IMG/VR virus record: IMGVR_UViG_3300017757_000110
Span: 1-27,118 of that record
DNA from: a virus
Strand: one strand, 5' to 3'
Length of the DNA: 27,118 bases
This document shows, piece by piece, positions 1-9,394 of this stretch. The notes beneath the pieces were generated by a model. That model saw nothing but the letters and a program-made list of their open reading frames with translations, was not told where the DNA came from and ran no database searches. Numbering within the stretch: the first letter of the stretch is position 1; every line of letters starts with the position of its first letter. Position numbers and translations under genes: made by a program.

Positions 1-1545
1 ACCGTATAGCTCTGCATACTCAGGGCTTTGGGCAAACTGCTCAGCCATCTTCTCTAGTTCTTTAATAGAAGAACCGGAAGCATCTGCAGCACGGCGGATA
101 GCCGCTTCAGTCATAGGAGCACGATTAGCTCCATACTTATTTGCAGGGTCATTACGAATCTGAACTTGATCCCTAACTGCTTTAGCTGGACGAGACGTTG
201 ATGTCAGTGGCTGGTTCTCATGGAATTCAGCACCTTGGTAGTAATACGGTGTATCTCTAGGGGAACCACCATCAAGATCAACATTTAATTGATCCTTACC
301 AATCTCAGTAAACTGCTCTGATTGCTTAATAGTTCGACGCGAGAAATCCCTTTCAGATCCCCAATCCATTTTATTGTTAGCAGTATACTCTTGTTTGTAA
401 AATTCAACATCTTTATCGTCTAACTGAGACCAGCTCTTACGTGCATTAGGATCTTTAGAACCCTTATAGTTAGTCTTAAAATCATCAATGGTCATATCAT
501 CAGGGATAAAACCATTTTTTTTTAATGACTTAAACTGTTCACGTGTGTATTTTGCTTCAGCTTGTTCAGAAATAAACTGTTCTTTATTTTTATATTCAAG
601 ATCAGACGCCCTTTCAACAGCGGCCATAGGAGTTTTATCTGTCTCCTTAGCCATATTAGGGTCTTGCTTTTTAGCATTCTTTAGTGCTTTTTGCTTGTTA
701 GTACTAAGTGCTCTAGAGCTAGCTTTGACGCCATCAAGAGCAATGTTCATCAAACCACCAAGGCCAACACCTTCAAGAACGTTGTAGGCGGTCCGTTGGG
801 CAGGCGACATATCATCTGTAGTAGAGATAACACTTAATGCTGGTTTCCAAGCAGGAACAAGGTCACCTAATGATGCAGCCATATTTGCATCATGTGAATC
901 ACTATCCCAAGCATCTACAACAGCTCCAGTAATGGCACCATCTCTAAAGGTCTTACCTAAGTTCTTTGCTTTCTGAAGCCTCATAGCAGAAGCGGTTAGC
1001 GGACCAAACTGTGCAGCTTTCGCAGCTTTTTGTCCAAACATAAGGGCACGAGCACCTTTGATACCTGTACCAATCTTCCCAAAACCAATAAATCCAACAC
1101 CAATATCAGTAACCCCACGAAGTAATTTACCCCAACCAGTTCTTACAATTGGTTGCTCTTTAAACTTCCAATCAGACTTGAACTCATAAGGGTCTCCTTT
1201 TGTGGACTTCTGCCAATAAGCAGGATCAAAGACTTTACCAAGGTCAACAGTGTTATTCCAAGAATCCTGAAGTCCAGCTGTTATAGCATTCCTGGTTTCT
1301 TGTATATTTTCAGTAATACCAAAGTCTTTAGGATCATCAATTGTTTCCTGTGTAGGTTTTAATGAACCGTCGTCATTAACTTTAGATAAAGTCTTAGCAT
1401 TATCCTCGGTTTGTTGTTGTTGCTGTTGTTCAATCTGAGCATTACTGTTCTCAAGTCTATCTTGAGAAGCTTGATATGCTTTTTCTCTTCGCTCCCGTTC
1501 CTCTAGATCAGCAACCTGTTGTGAAGTTAAATTTTGTTCTTCCAT
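1..1545 (-). CDS. T7 gp16-like internal virion protein, 3' end cut by window edge
   Basis: The frame is open for 515 codons from an ATG at 1545 to base 1, with no stop, so the C-terminus lies outside the window. The protein begins MEEQNLTSQQ, has a Gln/Glu-rich N-terminus, then a glycine-rich hydrophobic stretch (about residues 130-160, GVTDIGVGFIGFGKIG) that could touch membrane, then charged helical sequence. The start overlaps the stop of the preceding gene as TAATG, which implies coupled translation. Position after the gp14-like and gp15-like genes, and the length, suggest the largest ejectable core protein, T7 gp16. I see no catalytic motif in this part; the lysozyme-like domain is in the neighbouring gene instead. 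A run of nine A's (residues KKN near 525-517) is read in frame. The gp16 assignment rests on position. Confidence 0.75.
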   Translation of the reverse strand, partial: MEEQNLTSQQVADLEERERREKAYQASQDRLENSNAQIEQQQQQQTEDNAKTLSKVNDDGSLKPTQETIDDPKDFGITENIQETRNAITAGLQDSWNNTVDLGKVFDPAYWQKSTKGDPYEFKSDWKFKEQPIVRTGWGKLLRGVTDIGVGFIGFGKIGTGIKGARALMFGQKAAKAAQFGPLTASAMRLQKAKNLGKTFRDGAITGAVVDAWDSDSHDANMAASLGDLVPAWKPALSVISTTDDMSPAQRTAYNVLEGVGLGGLMNIALDGVKASSRALSTNKQKALKNAKKQDPNMAKETDKTPMAAVERASDLEYKNKEQFISEQAEAKYTREQFKSLKKNGFIPDDMTIDDFKTNYKGSKDPNARKSWSQLDDKDVEFYKQEYTANNKMDWGSERDFSRRTIKQSEQFTEIGKDQLNVDLDGGSPRDTPYYYQGAEFHENQPLTSTSRPAKAVRDQVQIRNDPANKYGANRAPMTEAAIRRAADASGSSIKELEKMAEQFAQSPEYAELYG

Positions 1546-4343
1546 TATTTACCTAGTAGGTTCGGGTACAAGCGAACTGAATCAAAGTTCTTATAACGTG
1601 GATCTGATTTAATTTGTTCTAGTGCATTAATTTTATCTGCAGCAGAAACGTTTTGCAGTCCAATCCATTCTTGACCTAGGCCAATCAATGCATTTCCATC
1701 AGTTCTAAGTTGTTTACCAACACGACCCCATAGCAAATGGATTGCTAAAAGATCTTGTGTTGCTTCATCGTATTTTGTTGTTTTCGGATCAAGACCAACC
1801 TGGCTTACAACATTAGCCAGTGTTGAACGGATAATTTGATATCGACCAGTAGCATGTAGAACTCCATCATTTTGGAGATTCATAACTTCCTCTACTGTCA
1901 TCTCAAGTAATGGCTTTTGGAACTTCTTAGTACCAGTACTAGAACCATATGCTGTGTGACCACCGTCAGCACCGCCCGTGTTCAATGAATCATAACCATT
2001 ATGGATAGTGTCGTTAGAAGACTCCCTACTGGCAATTAGATCCAGCATAGGTTTATAAGCTGGGATACCAACAATTCCGTTTTTATAATTAGTGTTTACC
2101 AAACCACGAGATACACGACCTTCAGATTCCATGTGTGTAATCAAACGTCGAAACTCAGGATCAGTTGCATATTGAACTGCTTGATCCCTAGAAGCCTTAA
2201 TGGGTTTCAAACCATACACTTCAAGTTGACTGTTAATAACATCTAAAACACTACGATCTAAGTCTGTCACCGCTACATCTTTAACAGCTTGGGGGATAGA
2301 ACCACCATTCCTATAAGAAGTATGAAGCCGGGAAATAAGCGATTGCGAGTCATCAATTCTTCCAAATAATTCCTTTTTAGTAATTACATCATTATCTAAA
2401 TCATATTGCTTACCAAAAGACGACCTTAATTTTGATGTATCAGAATGCTGTGAAAATTGTGTACGCAACATTTTGAAACCAGGATTTACTGTATCCAGTG
2501 TTTTCCCGTCATCAAGTCGATTGGTGATGAAGTCGCCAGTGGGGTTATCAGAGTTCCGTCCGGCCTCGATTTCATCCGTAATTTCTTTAAAAGCTGCTGC
2601 GGCAGACTCGCTTGTAGAACCATAATCACGATTCATTATATTATCCTGAACCAGAAATCTATATTTTTGAACGGCTCGAAAATGTACTGTATTGAGCTCT
2701 CCTGTAGGAGCATCATAGGAAGTCATTCTTAATGATTCACCCAGTTCACCCTTAATATCTTTTTCATGAGCCTTCATCTGCTCAGAGCTAGCAGTCTCTT
2801 CATACATACCTGCTAATTGTTCATATCTCTGGCGGCTCTCAGGTGTCAATTGTTGATATGCTTTCATCTTTAGATCAGTACTAGTTAAAGTACGATCTCT
2901 CCATTTCTCTTCGAGGATTGCTTCGGCTTCAGCTACACCATATGTTTCATTAGTAGCATATGTTTTAAGCCAAGATGGTGGGGGCTTATTGTAAGTAGCT
3001 ATAAAAGTTGCTTCCCATTTTTGATACTGAGAAGGGCTATACCCACTGGTTCTAGCAGTTGCAGTAAACTGGGCTATTGCTTCTTGAGAACTGGCCTCAA
3101 GCCGTGCATTCGTCATCCTTTTAACATTTTCAGATTGGCTATGAATTTGCTCTCTTGCAGTGTTAAGGAATGCAATATGTTTGGTAGAACCTGTTTTACC
3201 CTTACCTCTAGAGAATGCATCTAAATAACTAACAGTTTTTCCATCCTTAAAAAGGGTTGCATTTTGTAAAGCGTTAAGTTCCTTTTCACCAAATTGACCA
3301 ATACTTATTAATTTGTTAACAGCTACATGTAAACGATCATAACCTAAAGCACCACCACCATAATGATCAAGAAGATTAGATAGATCAATATTACCTTCAC
3401 TTTCAATAATAGTAGTAGAAAGTAAATTTGTATCTTCTTCTACACGAGCAGCACGGTAAGCTGCTTGATCCTTAGCAGTAAATTCTGATTGTAGAGTTTC
3501 AGTAACTTGATTAACACCAGGCCAGAAATGCTCATGTGCAAATTCAGGACTAAGCTCAGAATAAGCTTGAGTGAATTCTGAACGCATTGAGGTTAGAACA
3601 GAATTAAATAGAACCCGATCAGGATCAGGGCTATTTATAACATCTTCTAGAGACATCATTTCACCCTGACCAACGTTATACTTTTTCTCCCTACGTTCAG
3701 GGTTATCAGTAAATGCTTTCCAATCAGACCCAGCTTTCAAAGCTTGGGCTTTTTGTGCTCCTACAAGTCTCCAACCACTAAGACCCTGTACACGCCGCAA
3801 AGCAGCAACGTCAACTCCCTTAGCTTCAAGACTGGTTAAGTACTCCTCTTCAGCAATACCTTCAGATTCAAGCTCCGCCATTTTTACACGGTACTCTTGA
3901 AGTTGTTGTGGATCTACACCAGTTTCATTATAGATATTAAAGCCAATGTTCTGTTGTTCCTTAGAACGACGTTCACCAAAGGCTTTAAGTTCAGCACCAG
4001 CTTTCTGTGAAAACTGCGCCATGTTCTGAAGCCTTTTCTCATAAGCTTCAGATTTTTTAGACTCCTTTTGAATTAACTGGTCGTAACGTTTACGTAGTGC
4101 AGTAGCATACGTGTTATCAAACTGCCGTTTAAGCTGAGAGTTACTCTCAACATTACGTTGTTCAGCTTCTTGTTTTCTATCGAGTGCATCAGCGTACTGA
4201 TTCCTGTTATTGATTTCCGCGCTATACGCTTCTCTCAATTTACCGATTCGTTTCTCCTCTTCCCGTAGGTAGGTGGATGCTGTATCAGGTAATGTAGCAG
4301 GGTTGAAGGCTATCCTTCTTGCACTACTTTTAAATTGAGCCAT
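1545..4343 (-). CDS. T7 gp15-like internal virion protein with C-terminal lysozyme-like domain
   Basis: A 932-residue protein, mostly charged alpha-helical and likely coiled-coil (about residues 25-130), as expected for an internal core protein ejected into the host. The last ~165 residues differ: LIASRESSND (Glu774), a Gly/Asn-rich segment, then ATGRYQI and ATQDLLAIHLL. This order resembles phage muramidase/lysozyme folds (lambda R/GH104-like), with Glu774 the likely catalytic acid. In T7 the peptidoglycan-cutting domain is at the N-terminus of gp16, so here it has moved to a different core protein. The domain probably opens the host wall locally during DNA entry. The gene starts 17 nt after the gp14-like gene and ends in a TAATG overlap with the gp16-like gene. 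The core-protein role is inferred from position and composition; the lysozyme call comes from motif spacing. Confidence 0.78.
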   Translation of the reverse strand: MAQFKSSARRIAFNPATLPDTASTYLREEEKRIGKLREAYSAEINNRNQYADALDRKQEAEQRNVESNSQLKRQFDNTYATALRKRYDQLIQKESKKSEAYEKRLQNMAQFSQKAGAELKAFGERRSKEQQNIGFNIYNETGVDPQQLQEYRVKMAELESEGIAEEEYLTSLEAKGVDVAALRRVQGLSGWRLVGAQKAQALKAGSDWKAFTDNPERREKKYNVGQGEMMSLEDVINSPDPDRVLFNSVLTSMRSEFTQAYSELSPEFAHEHFWPGVNQVTETLQSEFTAKDQAAYRAARVEEDTNLLSTTIIESEGNIDLSNLLDHYGGGALGYDRLHVAVNKLISIGQFGEKELNALQNATLFKDGKTVSYLDAFSRGKGKTGSTKHIAFLNTAREQIHSQSENVKRMTNARLEASSQEAIAQFTATARTSGYSPSQYQKWEATFIATYNKPPPSWLKTYATNETYGVAEAEAILEEKWRDRTLTSTDLKMKAYQQLTPESRQRYEQLAGMYEETASSEQMKAHEKDIKGELGESLRMTSYDAPTGELNTVHFRAVQKYRFLVQDNIMNRDYGSTSESAAAAFKEITDEIEAGRNSDNPTGDFITNRLDDGKTLDTVNPGFKMLRTQFSQHSDTSKLRSSFGKQYDLDNDVITKKELFGRIDDSQSLISRLHTSYRNGGSIPQAVKDVAVTDLDRSVLDVINSQLEVYGLKPIKASRDQAVQYATDPEFRRLITHMESEGRVSRGLVNTNYKNGIVGIPAYKPMLDLIASRESSNDTIHNGYDSLNTGGADGGHTAYGSSTGTKKFQKPLLEMTVEEVMNLQNDGVLHATGRYQIIRSTLANVVSQVGLDPKTTKYDEATQDLLAIHLLWGRVGKQLRTDGNALIGLGQEWIGLQNVSAADKINALEQIKSDPRYKNFDSVRLYPNLLGK

Positions 4344-4360
4344 ACCTCAAAGATGTGTAG

Positions 4361-6097
4361 TTAATAAGTTGCAGAAAGTTTTTCTTCCAGTTGTACAATT
4401 TTATCTTGAAGTTCCTGATGTCCTTTGACAAGTAGACCAATAAGGTCGTTAGTATCAATGGCAAGAGTACCCTTAAGATCATATGTAGCATCTGGCATAA
4501 CTTCCTTATATTCTTGTGCTACGAAACCATGATGCAGTCGATCTGGTTCAGCAGTGTATTCAGGTGTGTAATAGAAGCTAACAGGCTTCAGACTAGATAG
4601 TTTGGTTGAAGCATTCTCGATGGGTTCAACTGTATGCTTTGTTTTAATATCAGATACAAATGGTGCTGCAATAGATGCAACAGAAGACAGAGCACCAAGA
4701 CCGTCACTGACAGTATTCCAAACACTAGTCTTACCCATTGCACCCTTAATAGGTTTAGGTATTTTCCTAGGCTTGGTAGGATCAATATAGAATGTCTTCG
4801 GTAATTTTTCAGGTATAGGTACTGGAGGTGGCTCAGTCGGTTTAATCATCATCCTGCCGTAAGCTTGTAAGTCTGCTGCTTGAATATCATATTCAATCTT
4901 CTTATCAGAAGCAGCCTTTTCAGCTTTTGCACTTTCCCTAGTAGCTTTAATTTTAGCTCTATTATTAACATTCCTTTCTTGCTGGAACTTAAGGGATTTA
5001 TCTATTTTTTTATCAGAAAGTTTAAGCTGCTCTAAAGTAGTTGTCCTAGCCAATTCAAGTTTAGAAACTTTATTCGCAGTAGTTTTTTTCAAGTAGTCGC
5101 TGTCAGATTGGATTTTACTAACCTCAATCTTACTTAATGCTTTTGAAGTGCCCCTTGAAACTGCGCTTAAAGATTTTTTTGAAGCGACAGCACCTTTGTC
5201 GTATACAGCAGTACCCGATGTTTTTTTGTCTGAAAGGGTTTTTTCTTTTTTTAGAAAAACTAAACTGAGTGCTGTTGCAGCTTGCTTTCTGCCGTAATCA
5301 GCAAGTGCAGATTGTGTCAAAGCAGTGGCAGTGTTACCTTCAACACCTCTGGCAAGTATAGCTCCTTTAGTTCGAATTAATTCAGCTCTAGTATCAATTG
5401 AGTCAGCAACATTTTTTGCTGATGCTTCCTGAAACTTTAGTTCATTACCAGATAGTCCCCAACCTGTTGCGTCGGTAATTCTATCTTTATCTTTATCAAA
5501 CTGAGCTTGCTGAATTAAAAAAGCACTCTCTTCACCTTGATCTTTTCTATTTAAGATTGAGGTGTTTAATGCGTTTTGTGCAAGCTTTTTATCCCTTTCT
5601 AGTCCTACACCATGTAAGTCAAGCTGCGTATTTAATGTAACACTATCACGTTTGATTTGGTTAGCTTCTTTATCGTATTTAGCGTTTTTTTTAAATTCTC
5701 TATTAGCTATATTTTCGTCTGTTTTTTCAAAATCTGCAGCGAGAATAGATTCATCTAGTTTACGCTGTTCAGACTCTCTAGTTAATTCAGCAGCTGCATC
5801 ATTTAAATCAATTTGACTTGAGTAAATTGCTGATGACTTTATATATGCAGTACTTTCTGCATCATATTGTTGCTGTTGTAAATCCTTTTTATACTCATAA
5901 TCTTGCGCTATAGTTCTATCTTTGTAGTTTCTAGTCCTTGTTTCATTTTTTCTTGCTTCCTTGACCTTTTCTCTAGATTCTTCAAATCTATCCGTATTCG
6001 AGTCATTTTGATAATCTCTAAATTTCTTGTCGAACTTGTATTGCTTTTTAATTTGCTTATTCTGTCTCTTAATATTACTATTAGTTCCGCCTGACAT
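4361..6097 (-). CDS. Internal core protein (gp14 position) with C-terminal S74 chaperone/protease domain
   Basis: A 578-residue protein. Residues 1-430 are extremely rich in Lys, Asp, Ala and Gln and look like long coiled coil. A proline-rich hinge (PTEPPPVPIPEKLPK) follows. From residue 482 a recognisable S74 (intramolecular chaperone auto-processing) domain begins: SDIKTK, then SSLKPVSFYY, HHGFVAQE, DLIGLLVKGHQEL and a terminal coiled coil. The family's Ser-Lys dyad, spaced five residues apart, is present as Ser482 and Lys487, so self-cleavage before Ser482 is plausible. S74 domains normally cap trimeric tail spikes and fibres, so its place in the internal-core slot is notable. A strong ribosome site (GAGGAGG) lies 9 nt before the ATG, inside the previous gene, which it overlaps by 17 nt. 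It could instead be a fibre-type protein. Confidence 0.72.
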   Translation of the reverse strand: MSGGTNSNIKRQNKQIKKQYKFDKKFRDYQNDSNTDRFEESREKVKEARKNETRTRNYKDRTIAQDYEYKKDLQQQQYDAESTAYIKSSAIYSSQIDLNDAAAELTRESEQRKLDESILAADFEKTDENIANREFKKNAKYDKEANQIKRDSVTLNTQLDLHGVGLERDKKLAQNALNTSILNRKDQGEESAFLIQQAQFDKDKDRITDATGWGLSGNELKFQEASAKNVADSIDTRAELIRTKGAILARGVEGNTATALTQSALADYGRKQAATALSLVFLKKEKTLSDKKTSGTAVYDKGAVASKKSLSAVSRGTSKALSKIEVSKIQSDSDYLKKTTANKVSKLELARTTTLEQLKLSDKKIDKSLKFQQERNVNNRAKIKATRESAKAEKAASDKKIEYDIQAADLQAYGRMMIKPTEPPPVPIPEKLPKTFYIDPTKPRKIPKPIKGAMGKTSVWNTVSDGLGALSSVASIAAPFVSDIKTKHTVEPIENASTKLSSLKPVSFYYTPEYTAEPDRLHHGFVAQEYKEVMPDATYDLKGTLAIDTNDLIGLLVKGHQELQDKIVQLEEKLSATY

Positions 6098-6587
6098 CTT
6101 CTAAAACCTCCTCTAAATTAAAATCTGGTGGATCCATGCGATGGTAAAAAGCTGTAAAGACACGGATGTCGTTGTCTAACTCCTTCATTTTTTCGTATCC
6201 TTGTGTAAGTAAAGCAACCAACGGTAGTAATTCATCAATGTAAAGTCGCCAAGTTCTAGCATGTACTTTATCTATAAGGTCACCTTTTTCTTCTGCATGA
6301 TTAGCAGCTAACCAGGTGTTCCATATAGTTACATGTTGAGAGACAAGTGCTGCATAGTTAGCAGTAAAGAACTTGTTAGTATGAAGCCTGACAAAGAGGT
6401 TTTCCATACAAGTTAAATAAGACTTGTGGCTTATCTCTTTGTCATTATCAAAAACATCATCAACAACACGTGCAGCCTGAAAAATACAAGCAAGATAATC
6501 AAAAGCTTCATTATTATCTCCAGATGCACGTTGAATCATTTCTGCTGTTCTATTGTGAATTACTTCACGTTGGGTTGGTGTGGTCAT
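6081..6587 (-). CDS. Conserved-looking helical protein of unknown function (gp13 position)
   Basis: A 168-residue, mainly helical protein between tail tube B and the coiled-coil core protein, the slot T7 uses for internal protein gp13. I see no sequence similarity to gp13. Residues about 40-49 read ARVVDDVFDN, an acidic motif with a superficial likeness to the Asp-rich motif of isoprenyl synthases, but no second motif supports such an enzyme. The ATG overlaps the stop of the tail tube B gene as ATGA (4 nt), so translation is probably coupled. The C-terminal coding sequence carries the GAGGAGG ribosome site for the next gene. A virion or assembly role is inferred from context only. Confidence 0.7.
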   Translation of the reverse strand: MTTPTQREVIHNRTAEMIQRASGDNNEAFDYLACIFQAARVVDDVFDNDKEISHKSYLTCMENLFVRLHTNKFFTANYAALVSQHVTIWNTWLAANHAEEKGDLIDKVHARTWRLYIDELLPLVALLTQGYEKMKELDNDIRVFTAFYHRMDPPDFNLEEVLEDVRRN

Positions 6588-8695
6588 GCGCGTTTGTAAT
6601 ACCTAGGTGAATATTGTCCTTCCCATGACATGGAAAGAAGAGATACTGGATATGGACTACTAGACGATATTTGTATATCAAAACTTTCATTCCTTCGATG
6701 GACTGGTAGATCAAAGATCCGTTCGTCATCAACAGGAACAGAATCTAGTTTATAATAATTGGATTGAACTACTTCTCCGATTGTAGTAAAAGCAGGTTCA
6801 CTACGTTCACGAATAGCAAAACTAATAGCTCCAGTATTACCACAACTATATTTAATCCTATTAATAATTAATGATGCAGTTTTATCTACAACATTACCAT
6901 TGCGGAAATAAATTTTTGGTAACTCTATCGACATTGAATAGGTATATCCTACAAACAAAGAAGATAAGCTAAGGGATGAAAGATCTACTTTTTTTATATT
7001 AAAAGCCCAATAAGTAGTTCCACTAATAGTATGTTGTACAATTTCAGATGGTCGGAAAAATGCACCTGAACTAGAACCAGAAGAACTATCAGTTTGCATT
7101 ACAACCGCATTAGTTAAATCAGGATTACCTTGTGCATCTAAGATAGGCGAAAACGGTACAGCAACATAATTGTTATTAATACCACTAGTTTTAACTTGAT
7201 CAAATGCAGATGCTGATGACAGCATATCTACACAAGGGTTAACAACTACTAATCCATCTTCTGTTGTAAGTGTTGCTGTAGCAGCAGTTGGGCTTATAAA
7301 GCCCCGTAGCAATACCGAACGGCCACCTACCTTACATACCACCTGCACCTGATCTTGAGAGGTATCAAAGGCTTGTACAGGTCCTGGTAGCTGCCATTTA
7401 AACCACGATTTAAATACTACATTTTCACCTTCTTCGTAGGTACGAAAGAGATAAACATAATCTAAACTAGGTCCAGACAATGCAATAAATGAGTTTTGAG
7501 AACTACCTACAAGACGGTCTAATCCACTTGGAATCCATTCAGATACAATCTTACCTATGTCATTATAAAGTGAGTTACTCTGATCACCTTGTACGTTCAT
7601 AGAGAACACACGTGTATATGTTGGTGCAGATCCTGTAAAAACAACCTGTCTTCCAATCTGAACTGGGTCAATACCAACGTCCATTTCAAAGTTAGAGATT
7701 GTTCTGATAGTTGATTTTGATGGTGTAAGTACACCTTCATCTGCATACATCAAAAACTGCTCACTTCTACTAAAGAGAACTAGACCTTGCTGCTGTGGAA
7801 TGACTGCAAAGAGATCAACAGGTTTTTGACTAGTAATAAGTAAATCAATTACATCTGCTTCAGACAGAGTTAAAGCTGACTCTCTGAAAAAATTAAATAC
7901 TTCTCGTACTCTAGAAAGAATTATATTGTCACCACTTAAAAAACCAAGACGGTTATTATAAAAGAAAACTTCATTAATAGCACTTCCAACAAAACTTGGC
8001 AAAGGATTAGTATTATCATCACCAGCCAGTCTATTCACATACGATGGTGAACCTAAAAAAAAGGTACCAGTAACAGTATTGTAGTTAAGTTCTAATGGCA
8101 TGGTTGCAGGATCAAGTCCTAAAACAATTCCAGGCTTTACTATTTCTTGCCAAGCACCACCTTGGTAAATGACATAATAATCATCTTCAGCAATAAATGT
8201 ATTTGTTACATGGTAAGTATCATTAACGGTAGGACTAGTTGGCAACTCACCAGCAGCTGTTACAGAACCAGTAAGTGATCCAACTGTGCTACCTGTAGAA
8301 CCTGTTACTTTTGTCTTATTGCAAATGATCATCTGATCTTTACGTTGAGCAACAGAGAACTCATTACGTGTTCCGCTTAAGTAAGCATTTGTTGGATTAT
8401 TAACAGTAACTGTAGCACCAGTATTAAGATTCCATATAGTAACAGTATTACTTACAATAGCACCGAAGTATATTTCTGATGCAGAACGTTCAAACTTAAA
8501 CCAAAACGCATTGTTGTATGCAGCCTCTGTACCAAGATCAGCAACAAAGGAAACACCTGGACGTTTAGACATACCAAACGTCATGTCTGGATATACGTTT
8601 ACAGCATCACTAACATGTCCTAGTTCTTTATCTTGATCAGATTTACGTGATACTCCCTTTAAAAAATCAGGTGTAGATTGAGTAACAGCAGCCAT
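6584..8695 (-). CDS. Tail tubular protein B (T7 gp12-like)
   Basis: A 703-residue protein of the size and place of T7 gp12 (794 residues), the nozzle below the portal and tail tube A. The start MAAVTQSTPDFLKGVS with PDMTFGMSKRPGVSF is the typical opening of podoviral tail tube B proteins (short N-terminal stretch, then a R/K-RPG motif). The rest is beta-rich with many Ser, Thr, Asn and Val, as expected for a beta-propeller. The C-terminus (SLLSMSWEGQYSPRYYKRA) is also typical. The ATG shares one base with the preceding stop (TAATG). It acts in the virion as part of the tail channel that binds the host and guides DNA. Confidence 0.93.
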   Translation of the reverse strand: MAAVTQSTPDFLKGVSRKSDQDKELGHVSDAVNVYPDMTFGMSKRPGVSFVADLGTEAAYNNAFWFKFERSASEIYFGAIVSNTVTIWNLNTGATVTVNNPTNAYLSGTRNEFSVAQRKDQMIICNKTKVTGSTGSTVGSLTGSVTAAGELPTSPTVNDTYHVTNTFIAEDDYYVIYQGGAWQEIVKPGIVLGLDPATMPLELNYNTVTGTFFLGSPSYVNRLAGDDNTNPLPSFVGSAINEVFFYNNRLGFLSGDNIILSRVREVFNFFRESALTLSEADVIDLLITSQKPVDLFAVIPQQQGLVLFSRSEQFLMYADEGVLTPSKSTIRTISNFEMDVGIDPVQIGRQVVFTGSAPTYTRVFSMNVQGDQSNSLYNDIGKIVSEWIPSGLDRLVGSSQNSFIALSGPSLDYVYLFRTYEEGENVVFKSWFKWQLPGPVQAFDTSQDQVQVVCKVGGRSVLLRGFISPTAATATLTTEDGLVVVNPCVDMLSSASAFDQVKTSGINNNYVAVPFSPILDAQGNPDLTNAVVMQTDSSSGSSSGAFFRPSEIVQHTISGTTYWAFNIKKVDLSSLSLSSLFVGYTYSMSIELPKIYFRNGNVVDKTASLIINRIKYSCGNTGAISFAIRERSEPAFTTIGEVVQSNYYKLDSVPVDDERIFDLPVHRRNESFDIQISSSSPYPVSLLSMSWEGQYSPRYYKRA

Positions 8696-9354
8696 TAAAA
8701 TCTCCTTAGCATGTTAACAGGAGAGAACGGTTGATACGTACTGTCAGCCCTATCGAAACCTAAGAAGTTATAGTCACCTTGTGAAGTTTCATACTCCAAA
8801 GCTTGTGCTCTACAGAAACCTTCTCGCTCTTGGAGCATTTGATATTGAGTAGTATCACCAGTAATGCGGCTAGAAGTAATAGCTGCAGCCCTAGCAACAA
8901 CATAGTTTGCTATTGGTACTGGGATATCTTCCCAATTAAATTTTAGAATGACATCAACATAAGGATTGTAATACCACTTATCAGAGTGCTGAAAGCGATC
9001 ATATAAGTAGCGTTGGCCTGAAGCATCAGTTCGAATAACTGCATCGTGATTAACATTGGCTGGATCATTTGTCAAATCAATTTGAATATAATTAGATGAC
9101 ACCTCTAAGATGTTGTCAGAATTACGACTAAATTGAATATGATACTCACGATTAAAAGTCCATCCTTCAGCCTGGATATCCCTCGACGAAGACACCAGCG
9201 TATTCCAAGCAATCGCAACGTCCGGGTTGGATGAATCTAGAGTAGAGACAGGAGCTTGCCCAATGGATTGAAGAATCTCATTGACTGCAGCCCTCTGTAA
9301 TGGTGTAACAGGAGTCGTGGGATAATCACGATATCCAGGGAAAGAAGTAGTCAT
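8695..9354 (-). CDS. Tail tubular protein A (T7 gp11-like)
   Basis: A 219-residue protein, close to T7 gp11 (196 residues). It forms the ring between portal and nozzle. Family-like features are the N-terminal ALQRAAVNEIL-type helix (here PLQRAAVNEILQSIGQAPV), the segment DIQAEGWTFNRE, and a C-terminal helix with ARAAAITSSRITGD. Directly upstream is the strong terminator at 9366-9390, so this gene starts the post-capsid tail block, as in T7. The stop shares a base with the start of tail tube B. Confidence 0.93.
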   Translation of the reverse strand: MTTSFPGYRDYPTTPVTPLQRAAVNEILQSIGQAPVSTLDSSNPDVAIAWNTLVSSSRDIQAEGWTFNREYHIQFSRNSDNILEVSSNYIQIDLTNDPANVNHDAVIRTDASGQRYLYDRFQHSDKWYYNPYVDVILKFNWEDIPVPIANYVVARAAAITSSRITGDTTQYQMLQEREGFCRAQALEYETSQGDYNFLGFDRADSTYQPFSPVNMLRRF

Positions 9355-9365
9355 AACTTATAAAT

Positions 9366-9390
9366 AAAAAAAAGGGACCCGAAGGTCCCC
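9366..9390 (-). terminator. Intrinsic terminator after the capsid block (T7 T-phi-like)
   Basis: On the minus strand the sequence forms a perfect 6-bp stem GGGACC-TTCG-GGTCCC with a stable TTCG tetraloop, followed at once by eight T's. It starts 5 nt after the stop of the last small capsid-region gene and precedes tail tube A. T7 places its main terminator T-phi at the same point, after gene 10, to give high capsid and reduced tail expression. Confidence 0.93.
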
Positions 9391-9394
9391 ATGA

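Noticed and set aside
516-524. A9 run in the gp16-like gene as a programmed frameshift site
   Set aside because: The zero frame stays open on both sides for the whole visible gene, so no shift is needed.
488-787. Plus-strand ORFs such as 488-787, 2457-2732, 5562-5816, 9855-10190, 14503-14793 and 16520-16978
   Set aside because: Each lies antisense to a well-supported minus-strand gene, has shadow-type composition and no ribosome site or domain.
6450-6475. Isoprenyl synthase-like enzyme from the motif RVVDDVFDND
   Set aside because: Only one Asp-rich motif is present, and length and position fit a virion protein better.
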